From Arthrobacter sp. ISL-5 (GTDB lineage Bacteria; Actinomycetota; Actinomycetes; Actinomycetales; Micrococcaceae): a stretch of 64,000 nt of DNA. The stretch's first letter is position 1, and every line of letters begins with the position of its first letter. The stretch is from assembly GCF_018613835.1 (NCBI RefSeq), contig NZ_JAGGPM010000019.1, positions 1-64,000 on the forward strand. Reading direction: 5' to 3'. The notes under the pieces were generated by a model. It did no database searches and was not told the origin of the DNA. It saw nothing but the letters and a program-made list of their open reading frames with translations. The position numbers and the translations under genes are program-made. Below are positions 36,227 to 44,412 of this stretch, in pieces.

Positions 36227-37696
36227 ATGGATGAAAATTTGGGGAAGTTCATCGACAATTTTGCTCAGCTGGTGGAGCTCGCGCAGTCGGGTCAGCACCG
36301 GGTCCGGGCCGGAACCCAGCTACTGACGACGCTTACGGAGCACCTGGGGACGCCCGCCGAATCACTGTCCGTTGTGGTGGAGGAGATTCCGCCGCACCGG
36401 TTCGTGGATGCGGACATCCTGATGGCCGAGCTGGCCGGGGAAGATGAGGATTTCCAGCTTGTGGGCATCGGAGGCGGGGACCAGCGCCACCACCAGTCAC
36501 TGAGCGACATGCTCCAGCAATCCCAGTTCTTCCCCCAGTTCCCGCTGTCCCAGCCCGATTACACCAACCTCGCTGTGGGGCCGGACGAGCAGCGGCAGGC
36601 GGTGGCGCTCGGGCTGTGGCTCTTCAGGCACGGCGGCAGGCCAGTCGCCGTACTCCAGCGGGATGCCAACCCCCGGTACGGACGGCAATCCGCCTCCCTC
36701 GAGGTCCTGGCAGGCGACACCACAAACGCCGCGGGCTTCCTTTCCGAGTTCCGCCGGCAGATGAAGCACCGCAGTGTCCTGAAAGGCCAGATCATTTCCC
36801 TGGTCATGGGCGAGTACGGTCCCAGCGCCGCCGGGGTGACATTCCATGCCCGGCCAGCCCTGGCTGCCTCTGATGTCATCCTGCCGGACGGCCTGCTGCA
36901 AAAGGTGTCGGACCACGCCCTCGGCATCGCCGAGCACCGTGAATCGCTCAGCGAATACGGGCAGCACCTCAAGCGGGGCATCCTGCTCTACGGCAAGCCG
37001 GGCACGGGAAAGACTCATACGGTGCGGTATTTGTTGAGCCAGAGTGAAGGCGCCACCGCCATCCTCCTGTCCGGCGGATCACTGGCCAGAATCTCGGAGG
37101 CCGCCACCATGGCCAGGGCACTGCAGCCCTCCATCGTGGTACTTGAGGACTGCGACCTGATCGCCGAGGACCGGAGCTTTGGGCACGGACCACAGCCGCT
37201 GCTGTTCGAGGTGCTGGACGCCATGGACGGCCTGGACAGCGACGCCGACGTCGCGTTCGTCCTCACCACGAACCGTGTGGACATGCTTGAGCGCGCCCTG
37301 GCACAGCGTCCGGGCCGAGTGGACCTCGCCGTGGAGATCCCCCTCCCGGCTCCGGCAGAGCGCACCGAACTGGTGAAACTGTATGCCTGCGGGATCCCCT
37401 TCAGTCCCGCTGCGGTGCAGGATGCTGCCGAGCGCACCGAGGGCACCACGGCCTCGTTCGCCCGCGAACTCGTGCGCCGCGCCGTGGTGGCCGCCGCGTT
37501 GGACGGCGTGCCCGTAGCCGACGGGCACCTGGGCAGGGCGGTGGACGGGCTGATGGCCGACAGCGAGGCCCTCACCCGCAGCCTCCTTGGCAGCGGACCG
37601 GGGTTCGGCGGCCCGGGCTTCGGCGGCCCGGGCTTCGGCGGACCAGGCTTCGGCGGACCAGGCTTCGGCGGACCAGGCTTCGGCGGACCGGTCTAA
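36227..37696 (+). CDS. AAA family ATPase with C-terminal GPGFG repeats
   Basis: A 489-residue ATPase. Residues 1-250 are an unrecognised N-terminal region, partly a cupped alpha/beta domain by composition. The AAA core has Walker A LLYGKPGTGKTHTVRYLL (about 257-270), Walker B IVVLEDCDLIAED, sensor region FVLTTNRVDMLERAL and arginine finger RPGRVDLAVEIPLP. The C-terminus is six GPGFG pentapeptides. AAA core order resembles CDC48/FtsH-type remodellers; the substrate is unknown. The stop overlaps the stop of the convergent 128-residue gene. Confidence 0.85.
   Translation: MDENLGKFIDNFAQLVELAQSGQHRVRAGTQLLTTLTEHLGTPAESLSVVVEEIPPHRFVDADILMAELAGEDEDFQLVGIGGGDQRHHQSLSDMLQQSQFFPQFPLSQPDYTNLAVGPDEQRQAVALGLWLFRHGGRPVAVLQRDANPRYGRQSASLEVLAGDTTNAAGFLSEFRRQMKHRSVLKGQIISLVMGEYGPSAAGVTFHARPALAASDVILPDGLLQKVSDHALGIAEHRESLSEYGQHLKRGILLYGKPGTGKTHTVRYLLSQSEGATAILLSGGSLARISEAATMARALQPSIVVLEDCDLIAEDRSFGHGPQPLLFEVLDAMDGLDSDADVAFVLTTNRVDMLERALAQRPGRVDLAVEIPLPAPAERTELVKLYACGIPFSPAAVQDAAERTEGTTASFARELVRRAVVAAALDGVPVADGHLGRAVDGLMADSEALTRSLLGSGPGFGGPGFGGPGFGGPGFGGPGFGGPGFGGPV
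37595..37684 (+). repeat. 15-bp tandem repeat, six copies, encoding GPGFG
   Basis: Six consecutive 15-bp units (consensus GGACCAGGCTTCGGC) starting 37595, 37610, 37625, 37640, 37655 and 37670. The last units are nearly identical, which suggests recent expansion. Confidence 0.9.
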
Positions 37697-38079
37697 TGCA
37701 CCGGAGGCGGGCCGAAGAGAAAATCCTTGGCGTGGGCCACGGCCTTCTTATAGGCGTCGTTCCGGAGGGCGACGAGGTGTTCGGAGGCCGGTTCGCCCGG
37801 CTCAAGGTATCCCGTGAAACCGGGGCGGAGCACCCAGATATCTCCTGCCGGAGGCAAATAAAAGACGCCGAAGGAACGGTTCTGGCGGTCGTCATCGCTC
37901 CAGATGGGCACAACGGCCAGGGCAGCGCCGGTTACGGGGTTGACCCACTGTGCGCGGGGAAGCGGCTCCTCGTGGGCTTCCGGATCCAGGAACGGCGCGG
38001 TGCCCTTGCCCCAGCGCGCCTCGAACCGCTCATGGAATGCCGGGATCAAGTGGGAGTCGTAGCGGCGCCAGTCGCTCAT
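37693..38079 (-). CDS. Uncharacterised protein in the J-domain/Hsp20 operon
   Basis: A 128-residue soluble protein beginning MSDWRRYDSHLIPAFHERFE, rich in aromatic residues (FGVFYLPPAGDIWVLRPGF). I do not recognise a family. GGAG precedes the ATG. It lies 28 bases after the J-domain gene on the same strand, so it is probably co-transcribed with the chaperone genes and could be heat- or stress-induced. Confidence 0.65.
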   Translation of the reverse strand: MSDWRRYDSHLIPAFHERFEARWGKGTAPFLDPEAHEEPLPRAQWVNPVTGAALAVVPIWSDDDRQNRSFGVFYLPPAGDIWVLRPGFTGYLEPGEPASEHLVALRNDAYKKAVAHAKDFLFGPPPVH

Positions 38080-38107
38080 GATGTTCGGTCTCCTTTGATG
38101 TAGGGGT

Positions 38108-38443
38108 TCAAGCCCACGGGCCGCTCTCCCACCGGACGGGGGTGGCCCGCAGCGTCGGATCCTTGTGAGGGATGACCCGGACGGGGATAGTCCGCGAATG
38201 GCCGATATCGCGGTCGGCGGCGGCACGGGCGGTTTCCTGGTCATAGGCTCTGCGGCGTCCCGGGTCCCGAAGGACGGCGAAGGCCTGCATGATGCGTTCC
38301 AGCTCGGCGGGCACGGCTTCCCCGCTGTCCAGGTCAGGGTGGTGTGTGCGCATCAGGGAACGGTAGGCGCGGGCGATCTCCCGCTGCGTCGCACTGCGGG
38401 AAACGTGCAACACCGCGTAGTGATCCGGAGGGGTGCTGGACAT
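38108..38443 (-). CDS. J-domain (DnaJ-like) protein
   Basis: A 111-residue protein. Residues 5-70 are a J-domain with helix II and the HPD tripeptide in SLMRTHHPDLDSG, followed by IMQAFAVLRDPGRRRAYDQ. No G/F, zinc or C-terminal domain, so it is a minimal type III J-protein that would stimulate an Hsp70. No dnaK is in the window. The ATG at 38443 has AAGGG upstream; the gene starts 90 bases after the hsp20 gene. Confidence 0.85.
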   Translation of the reverse strand: MSSTPPDHYAVLHVSRSATQREIARAYRSLMRTHHPDLDSGEAVPAELERIMQAFAVLRDPGRRRAYDQETARAAADRDIGHSRTIPVRVIPHKDPTLRATPVRWESGPWA

Positions 38444-38533
38444 GAGGGGCCCTTGCTGGGGAGTTTGGGGGCGGCTTCCGGTTCCACCCGAAGCCCGAGG
38501 CCGGAAACCGGAGGCCGCACCCAAGCGACGATG

Positions 38534-38959
38534 CTAGGTTTCGAGCTGATGCTGCTGGCCCTTGCTTTCAATCTCGATCTTGCGGGGCTTAGCCTGTTCG
38601 GCTACCGGGATCCGGAGTGTCAGCACCCCGAAATCATAGGTGGCCTTGATGTTCTCGGTGTCGAGAGTGTCGCCGAGTATGAGCTGGCGGCTGAACACAC
38701 CGCGCGGCCGCTCGGCAACGACGAGCTCAACATTGGGCTGCGTGGGGTCACGGCGCTCGGCCCGGACTGTCAGGACGTTCCTTTCGACGTTCAGGTCCAC
38801 GGTGTCGGGCGCAACGCCGGGCAGGTCGAAGGCGACGACGAACTCCCCGTCTTCCTGCCACGCGTCCATGGGCATGGCAGCCGGACGTGCCGCGGTTCCA
38901 AAGACCTGCTGGGTGAGCCGGTCGAGCTCACGGAACGGGTCGGTACGGATCAACATCAT
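38534..38959 (-). CDS. Hsp20/alpha-crystallin small heat-shock protein
   Basis: A 141-residue chaperone holdase. The alpha-crystallin core runs from [20 protein letters not shown] to the [20 protein letters not shown] motif, with the C-terminal IPV anchor residues. AAGGAG six bases before ATG 38959 decides the start; an in-frame ATG 45 bases upstream lacks a site. It is divergent from a MerR-type gene and leads the J-domain operon. Confidence 0.9.
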   Translation of the reverse strand: MMLIRTDPFRELDRLTQQVFGTAARPAAMPMDAWQEDGEFVVAFDLPGVAPDTVDLNVERNVLTVRAERRDPTQPNVELVVAERPRGVFSRQLILGDTLDTENIKATYDFGVLTLRIPVAEQAKPRKIEIESKGQQHQLET

Positions 38960-39006
38960 TTCCCACTCCTTCAGCGTGTAGGTGTTCATGGCAACCCACC
39001 CCATGG

Positions 39007-39028
39007 ATCTATGGTGGTGGATATAGAT
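39007..39028. promoter_or_regulatory. Inverted repeat ATCTAT-N10-ATAGAT, candidate operator
   Basis: It lies in the gap between hsp20 and the MerR gene. The classical HAIR element (CTTGAGT-N7-ACTCAAG) of HspR is not seen. AT-rich TTTTTTATAG follows at once. Confidence 0.4.
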
Positions 39029-39095
39029 TTTTTATAGCACCGGTGACAAACTGGTGCAAGAGACAATTCCGAAAATTTCCAGACCGGGGGCAACG

Positions 39096-39407
39096 GTGGC
39101 AGATCAGGACGACGACCGGGGGCTGTACGCCATTTCAGTGGTGGCGCAACTCCTCGGAACCGGCCAGCAAAACATCCGGCTCTACGAGCGCCGCGGCCTG
39201 CTCACCCCGGTGCGGACGTCAGGCGGCACGCGGCAGTACAGCGAATCGGATCTGGCGGTGCTGCGCCGCATCGGAGAGCTCCTGGACGAAGGGCTCAACC
39301 TGGCGGGAGTGGCAAAAGTGCTCGAGCTCGAACTGGACAACGCAAGGCTCCGACGGCAGCTGGAACGGGCCCGTTTCCGGAACCCCCAGCGGCCCGGCGG
39401 CGCCTGA
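39096..39407 (+). CDS. MerR/HspR-like transcriptional regulator
   Basis: A 103-residue regulator. The winged helix-turn-helix YAISVVAQLLGTGQQNIRLY, ERRGLLTPVRTSGGTRQYSE and the coiled NLAGVAKVLELELDNARLRR match HspR more than metal-sensing MerR, and no cysteine cluster is present. HspR-type proteins repress heat-shock genes; divergence from hsp20 supports this. GTG 39096 (GGGGG five bases upstream) is preferred because the domain begins soon after; GTG 39054 is an alternative. Confidence 0.8.
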   Translation: MADQDDDRGLYAISVVAQLLGTGQQNIRLYERRGLLTPVRTSGGTRQYSESDLAVLRRIGELLDEGLNLAGVAKVLELELDNARLRRQLERARFRNPQRPGGA

Positions 39408-39452
39408 GCTCCACGGCGGCTCCCGCCCAGCTCCGCGGCGGCCTGCTGCCGC

Positions 39453-39758
39453 TCAGCTCCGTCCGCCAGCGAGCAGGAAGGAGTCCTCCAGCAGTTCGGC
39501 GAGTTCGTCGCCGTCGAGCCTTGAAAGCCGGACCAGCACCAGCTGCGGCGACCTCTCATGGTGCGGCGTCCAGAAGTACGTCTCCGGATCCGTGCCCGCG
39601 AGCGCCTCGCGCTCCCCGGTTTTGACCGTCAGCACGCCCTCTTCCCAGATCCGGGCCATCAGCGTCTTCGCGAACCAGGCCGGTTGGCCCCAGCTGGGAC
39701 GTTCCGTGACACCCGGCAGCGAGAGGCAGATGCGGCGGACATCGGCTTCAGTGGCCAT
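39453..39758 (-). CDS. MmcQ/YjbR family protein
   Basis: A 101-residue protein with the CyaY-like fold of the YjbR family: DVRRICLSLPGVTERPSWGQ at the N-terminus, then FAKTLMARIWEEGVL. Often called DNA-binding, but the role is not well established. It is a single-gene unit between the MerR gene (convergent) and the PAP2 gene. Confidence 0.85.
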   Translation of the reverse strand: MATEADVRRICLSLPGVTERPSWGQPAWFAKTLMARIWEEGVLTVKTGEREALAGTDPETYFWTPHHERSPQLVLVRLSRLDGDELAELLEDSFLLAGGRS

Positions 39759-39821
39759 GCCCTACTGTGGCACCCTGCACCGGCCACGGCAATCTCCGCG
39801 CGGGCATTCGCGAGCCGGCGG

Positions 39822-40601
39822 TCAGTCCGAGGGGGAATCAGCCTTGGACAGCTCGCCGGTGACCGCCTCACCCCGGACCCTGGCAGTACGCCAGGTATCG
39901 ACCGCGATGACGGCGCCCACCACCACGAGGGATAGCGCCACGGAAGCCACGGCGTCGCTCACCCAGTGGTACCCCAGGTAGAGCCGGCTGACCGATGCCA
40001 GGAACACTCCGATAATGGCGAAGGCGAATGCGACGACGGCCGACCGGGAGTTCTGCCGCCGGGAAAACACCAGGAACGTGGTCACCAGCAGGAAATCCGA
40101 GGCACCCAGGACGTGTCCGGAAGGAAAGGAAAAGGTGTGGTCGGCGCCGAAGAGCATCAGATCCACAGGCGGACGGTCACGCTCAACGGAACGGCCGATG
40201 AGCTGTGCCAGCCCCACGCCCGTGAGCATCGCCGCAGCCAGCAGAATGGGCCGCCAGGCGTGCTTGGCCATGATCCCCCACGCGACAGTGACCACCAGGA
40301 CGATGATGGGCAGCGCCACAGGCCCGAATATGACCGCCAGGACAATCATGACGGCGGTCAGAGCATCGGAGCGCAGCGTCAGCAGCCACCGTCGTGCTGA
40401 CTCGTCGGCGCTCGCCAAACCGTCCTGCTGAAGGACGGCGGCCAGGGTCCCGAAGAAGACGGCGGCGCCCACCAGAACCATAACTATCGCGGTAATGTAG
40501 AGCGCTTTTCTCGCACTGGAGTCGATATAGCGTTCCTCGACCACGAACTTGTCGTGGAACGTCCGCCACCAGCCCGCCTTGCCCGCTGATCCTTCTGCCA
40601 T
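39822..40601 (-). CDS. PAP2-family membrane phosphatase
   Basis: A 259-residue integral membrane protein with about six hydrophobic segments. The acid-phosphatase signature parts are RSVERDRPP, SFPSGHVLGAS and SRLYLGYHWVSD, with active-site His in both later motifs. Members dephosphorylate undecaprenyl pyrophosphate or lipid phosphates at the outer face. ATG 40601 is the first Met before the soluble N-terminal tail; the open frame extends far upstream without a start signal. Confidence 0.88.
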   Translation of the reverse strand: MAEGSAGKAGWWRTFHDKFVVEERYIDSSARKALYITAIVMVLVGAAVFFGTLAAVLQQDGLASADESARRWLLTLRSDALTAVMIVLAVIFGPVALPIIVLVVTVAWGIMAKHAWRPILLAAAMLTGVGLAQLIGRSVERDRPPVDLMLFGADHTFSFPSGHVLGASDFLLVTTFLVFSRRQNSRSAVVAFAFAIIGVFLASVSRLYLGYHWVSDAVASVALSLVVVGAVIAVDTWRTARVRGEAVTGELSKADSPSD

Positions 40602-40763
40602 TGGAAGCCTGCCTGTGCGCCGAGGGGAAAAGTACTTTGATGAAGAATATCCCCGTTCCGGACATGCCGGGCGGGAAATGGCATTTCCCGGCGGCGCCTT
40701 ACGGATGGACCGCGCCGCTGTTACCGTGAAGTACCCAGCCACTGCAAGGTCCCAGGAGACACC

Positions 40764-40925
40764 ATGAGCACTGAAGGAACCGGAGCCGGCCCGGACGATC
40801 AGCCTGACGCGGCGGCGCGGAAGGACGGCAGCGCAGCACGTCCCCACAACGACCCCAAAGTGGCCACGGCCGAAGAGACTGAAGACGTCGAAGACACTCC
40901 TGTGGACACCACCGAGCCGAGCTGA
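40764..40925 (+). CDS. Small acidic hypothetical protein, 53 residues
   Basis: ATG 40764 has AGGAG five bases upstream and the frame runs to TGA at 40923. The protein is strongly acidic and low-complexity (TEETEDVEDTPVDTTEPS-like end), probably disordered. A GC hairpin follows immediately. No family recognised. Confidence 0.55.
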   Translation: MSTEGTGAGPDDQPDAAARKDGSAARPHNDPKVATAEETEDVEDTPVDTTEPS

Positions 40926-40928
40926 CCC

Positions 40929-40951
40929 TCCCGGCCGCGTCCCGGCCGGGA
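40929..40951 (+). terminator. Hairpin terminator after the acidic small gene
   Basis: TCCCGGCCG pairs with CGGCCGGGA across a 5-nt loop, three bases after the stop. Confidence 0.55.
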
Positions 40952-41068
40952 CCCGGCTCAGGCGTCCCGGGTCAGGGCGCCGCATCCTGGATCCGTGGCC
41001 CTGTCCCACGGCAGGTCCCCGGTGGATAATGGACTCACATTGGTGGCGACGCAGCTACGGAGGATGCC

Positions 41069-41266
41069 ATGAGGATCGTCGGAACGCTATTGATCATCTG
41101 GCTCCTCATCGGGGCCTTCGCTGCATTCCAGCGCGGTTACTTCGGCGGTTCGCCTGAGTCGTGTGCCGAGGCCGGCACCGTGGCGGTGACCATCGCCGCC
41201 GGGCCGCTGAACTACATGGGCGCCAACCCCAAAATCGCCTGCGAAGTCCCGCAGCCCTCGAAGTAG
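41069..41266 (+). CDS. Small single-span membrane protein, 65 residues
   Basis: MRIVGTLLIIWLLIGAFAAF is a transmembrane helix at the N-terminus, followed by a short extracytoplasmic-type segment with two Cys (SCAEAG, KIACEV). GGAGG lies seven bases before ATG. No family recognised. Confidence 0.65.
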   Translation: MRIVGTLLIIWLLIGAFAAFQRGYFGGSPESCAEAGTVAVTIAAGPLNYMGANPKIACEVPQPSK

Positions 41267-41332
41267 CCGGACGGCACGTTTGCGTTCACTCGCGATTCAC
41301 GCGCGCGTCCTCGCCTGTCCAAACGGGCTGGC

Positions 41333-41338
41333 TAGGTT
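41333..41338 (+). promoter_or_regulatory. -10 box TAGGTT, probable leaderless promoter
   Basis: TAGGTT, six bases, then ATG 41345 of the PhoD gene. Confidence 0.45.
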
Positions 41339-41344
41339 CGGGCC

Positions 41345-42922
41345 ATGGACATTACGCGCAGAACGCTCATCACCACCGGCCTCGGTGCCGGACTCGTCAT
41401 CGCCCTGCCTGGAACCGCCATCGCCGACCAGCGGAACTCGGAGGCAAGCCTCCCTGCAGACCCCTTCACCCTCGGCGTCGCCTCGGGTGACCCGTGGCCT
41501 GACGGCTTTGTGATTTGGACCCGCCTTGCGCTCAGCCCGCTGGCGGAGGACGGGCTGGGCGGCATGCCGTCCCGCACCGTCGCCGTGGAGTGGGAAGTGG
41601 CCGAGGACCCGGCCATGCGGAGGGTTGTGCAGCTCGGCGTCGAGCAGGCGGTGCCGGCGGGCGCCCACTCCGTGCATGCCGAGCTGCGCGGGCTGAAGCC
41701 CGGCCGTGAATACTTCTACCGCTTCCGCGCCGACCGCCACATCAGCCCGGTGGGCCGCACGCTGACCAGCCCGGCGTGGAACGAGACGCCTGCGGCGCTG
41801 GCCATGTCCTTCGCCAGCTGCGCCCAGTACGAGCACGGCTACTTCACCGCCTACCGGCGCCTCGCCGAGGACCAGCCGGACCTCGTCCTCCACCTCGGCG
41901 ACTACCAGTACGAATACAAGAAGGGCTCCTACGTCACCGCGGGCGGCAACGTCCGCGACCACGAGGGGCCGGAGACGGTGACGCTCGAGAACTACCGCCA
42001 GCGCCACGCGCAGTACAAGGCCGACGCCGACCTCCAGGCCGCGCACGCGGCGGCACCGTGGCTGGTGGTCTGGGACGACCACGAGGTGGACAACAACTGG
42101 GCAGACGAGGTGCCGGAGAACGCGGACCCTGCCCAGCTGAATGACACCACGGCAAACTTCCGCCGGCGCCGGGCTGCGGCTTTCCAGGCCTATTACGAGA
42201 ACATGCCCCTGCGCGCGCCCTCCATTCCCGCAGGCACGGACATGAAGATCTACCGCACCGTGCAGTGGGGACAGCTGGCGAACTTCCACATGATGGACAC
42301 CCGCCAGTACCGGGATGACCAGCTGGCCGGCGACGGCTGGCGCAAGAACGTCCAGGAGCGCCTGGCAGAGAACCGCACCATCACAGGCGCTGAGCAGGAG
42401 CAGTGGCTGCTGGACGGGTTCCGGAAGTCCAGTGCCCGCTGGGACGTCCTGGGCCAGCAGGTGTTCTTTGCCGAACGCGACCGCAACGCGGCCGCGGACA
42501 TCGATGAGATGTCCATGGACGGCTGGGACGGCTACGCCGCTTCCCGCCGCCGGATCACCCAGGGCTGGGTGGACGCGAAGGTGCGCAACGCCGTCGTGCT
42601 TACCGGCGACGTCCACCGCAACTGGGCCAACAACATCAAGGTGGACTACAAGAACCCCGATGCGCCCGTAGTGGGATCGGAACTGGTATGCACCTCCATC
42701 ACCTCAACCGGCAACGGAACAGGCTCCGTCACGGATCCCACCATGGCCTGGAACGAACACCTGAAGTTCTTCAACGACCAGCGCGGATATGTCAGGACCA
42801 CCATCACCAAGGACTCGATGAAGGCCGACTTCCGGGTCCTGGACTACGCGGCCGCCCCCGGTTCGCCGGTGAGCACCAAGGCCTCCTTCCAGATCCACGA
42901 CGGCGTGCCGGGACTGCAGTAG
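41345..42922 (+). CDS. phoD: PhoD-family alkaline phosphatase/phosphodiesterase
   Basis: A 525-residue secreted metallophosphoesterase. It begins with a twin-arginine signal ITRRTLITTGLGAGLVIALP. The N-terminal PhoD domain (DPFTLGVASGDPWPDGFVIW) is followed by the catalytic core with metal ligands in FASCAQYEHGYF, LHLGDYQYEY, VVWDDHEVDNNW and VVLTGDVHRNWANNI. It would release phosphate from organic esters outside the cell; Ca/Fe dependence is a family property. No Pho box was identified. Confidence 0.93.
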   Translation: MDITRRTLITTGLGAGLVIALPGTAIADQRNSEASLPADPFTLGVASGDPWPDGFVIWTRLALSPLAEDGLGGMPSRTVAVEWEVAEDPAMRRVVQLGVEQAVPAGAHSVHAELRGLKPGREYFYRFRADRHISPVGRTLTSPAWNETPAALAMSFASCAQYEHGYFTAYRRLAEDQPDLVLHLGDYQYEYKKGSYVTAGGNVRDHEGPETVTLENYRQRHAQYKADADLQAAHAAAPWLVVWDDHEVDNNWADEVPENADPAQLNDTTANFRRRRAAAFQAYYENMPLRAPSIPAGTDMKIYRTVQWGQLANFHMMDTRQYRDDQLAGDGWRKNVQERLAENRTITGAEQEQWLLDGFRKSSARWDVLGQQVFFAERDRNAAADIDEMSMDGWDGYAASRRRITQGWVDAKVRNAVVLTGDVHRNWANNIKVDYKNPDAPVVGSELVCTSITSTGNGTGSVTDPTMAWNEHLKFFNDQRGYVRTTITKDSMKADFRVLDYAAAPGSPVSTKASFQIHDGVPGLQ

Positions 42923-43032
42923 CCCGGCAAGCCGCTTCAGACGCCAGCAGGGCCAGCCGATTTCGGCCGGCACCCCGCCTTCAAACCGCTCCCTTCCTCC
43001 CGTGGCGCGGCCAGTGCGGCGGGGCTCCAGTG

Positions 43033-43089
43033 TGTGAGTTGACTCACAAGCAGGGATTGCGCTATTCTCAAATTTGTTAGCGCTCACAA
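43033..43089 (+). promoter_or_regulatory. Promoter with two LacI-type operators for the chvE-mmsAB operon
   Basis: TTGACT (43039-43044), 18-nt spacer, TATTCT (43063-43068). A perfect palindrome TGTGAGT-TG-ACTCACA (43033-43048) covers the -35, and TTGTTAGCGCTCACAA (43074-43089), a one-mismatch palindrome with the AGCGCT centre of LacI-family operators, covers the start site. The regulator gene is not in the window. Confidence 0.65.
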
Positions 43090-43189
43090 TGTGATCGCAA
43101 AACCCAACTGCCGGTTCCCGTCGGAAGGCGCAGATGCCTTTCGACCCAGCACCAATTCGCGGCACGAGTCAGCCGCGGAAGGAGAACAA

Positions 43190-44314
43190 GTGCGTATCAA
43201 GAAACTTCTGGGCGCCTTTGCGGTCGTCCTCGCCGTCACCGTGGGGGCAACCGGCTGCGGCAGCCGGCCCGGCGCCGCCGCCCCGTCCGGCAGCGCAGAT
43301 GCTGCCGGCGCCCTGGTGGGCATCTCCATGCCCACCCAGACATCGGAACGGTGGATCGCCGACGGCAAGAACGTCTCCGAGTCCGTCGCCAAGCTCGGCT
43401 ACAAGGCAGACCTTCAGTACGCCAACGACGACATCCCCACGCAGGTCTCGCAGATCGAAAACATGCTCACGAAGGGCGCGAAGGCACTGATCATCGCGGC
43501 CATCGACGGCACCACCCTGACGGATGTCCTGGCCAAGGCGAAGGAACAGAACGTCAAGGTCATCGCCTACGACCGCCTGATCAACGGCACGCCGAACGTC
43601 GACTTCTACACCACCTTCGACAACTACACGGTGGGCGTCCAGCAGGCGACGTCCCTCCTGACCGGACTGGGCCTCATGGACGCCAGCGGCAAGAAGGTGG
43701 ACGGCAAGGGCCCGTTCAACGTGGAACTCTTCGCCGGCAGCCCGGACGACAACAACGCGAACTTCTTCTGGACCGGCGCCATGGACACCCTGAAGCCGTT
43801 CATGGACGCGGGCACCATCAAGGTGCCCAGCGGCCAGACCAAGTTCGAGCAGGCAGCCATCCTCCGGTGGCAGGCACCCGTCGCGCAGAAGCGCATGGAG
43901 GACATCCTCACCGCCGCCTACAGTTCAGGCAAGAAGCTCGACGGCGTGCTGTCGCCTTATGACGGGTTGTCGATCGGCATCATTTCAGCCCTGACCAGCA
44001 CCGGCGGCTACTCCAAGGGCAGCCTGCCGGTCGTGACCGGCCAGGACGCGGAGAAGGGCTCGGTGAAGTCCATCATCGCCGGGGAACAGTACTCCACCAT
44101 TTTCAAGGACACCCGCAAGCTGGGCGAGCAGGCCGTGAAGATGGTTGACGCCGTCCTCAAGGGCCAGCAGCCTGAAACCAACGACACCGAGACCTACAAC
44201 AACAAGGTCAAGGTGGTCCCCGCCTACCTGCTGAAGTCCGTGATCATCACCAAGGACAACTACAAGCCGGAACTCATCGACTCCGGCTACTACACGGACG
44301 CCGACATCAAGTAG
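43190..44314 (+). CDS. chvE: ChvE-like sugar-binding lipoprotein of a monosaccharide ABC transporter
   Basis: A 374-residue type I periplasmic-binding-fold protein. The lipobox is ATGC after a 25-residue signal; the mature part starts [19 protein letters not shown]. Sugar-binding landmarks are [24 protein letters not shown] and [16 protein letters not shown]. ChvE relatives bind arabinose, glucose, galactose, xylose or fucose. GTG 43190 with GGAAGGAG upstream decides the start. Confidence 0.9.
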   Translation: MRIKKLLGAFAVVLAVTVGATGCGSRPGAAAPSGSADAAGALVGISMPTQTSERWIADGKNVSESVAKLGYKADLQYANDDIPTQVSQIENMLTKGAKALIIAAIDGTTLTDVLAKAKEQNVKVIAYDRLINGTPNVDFYTTFDNYTVGVQQATSLLTGLGLMDASGKKVDGKGPFNVELFAGSPDDNNANFFWTGAMDTLKPFMDAGTIKVPSGQTKFEQAAILRWQAPVAQKRMEDILTAAYSSGKKLDGVLSPYDGLSIGIISALTSTGGYSKGSLPVVTGQDAEKGSVKSIIAGEQYSTIFKDTRKLGEQAVKMVDAVLKGQQPETNDTETYNNKVKVVPAYLLKSVIITKDNYKPELIDSGYYTDADIK

Positions 44315-44412
44315 CCGCCGTGACGGGTGCGGCCGGGCGTCCGCCTGGCCGCACCCTCCCGGGGCCCTGCATCCGCAGGAGTCCGGCTCCAACCAATCTG
44401 CGGGAATTGAAC

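Noticed and set aside
39007-39028. Classical HAIR operator for HspR
   Set aside because: The CTTGAG half-sites are absent; only ATCTAT/ATAGAT inverted repeats are present.
43074-43089. The LacI-type operator as part of the upstream PhoD terminator
   Set aside because: It is downstream of a good promoter and too weak as a hairpin; an operator fits better.
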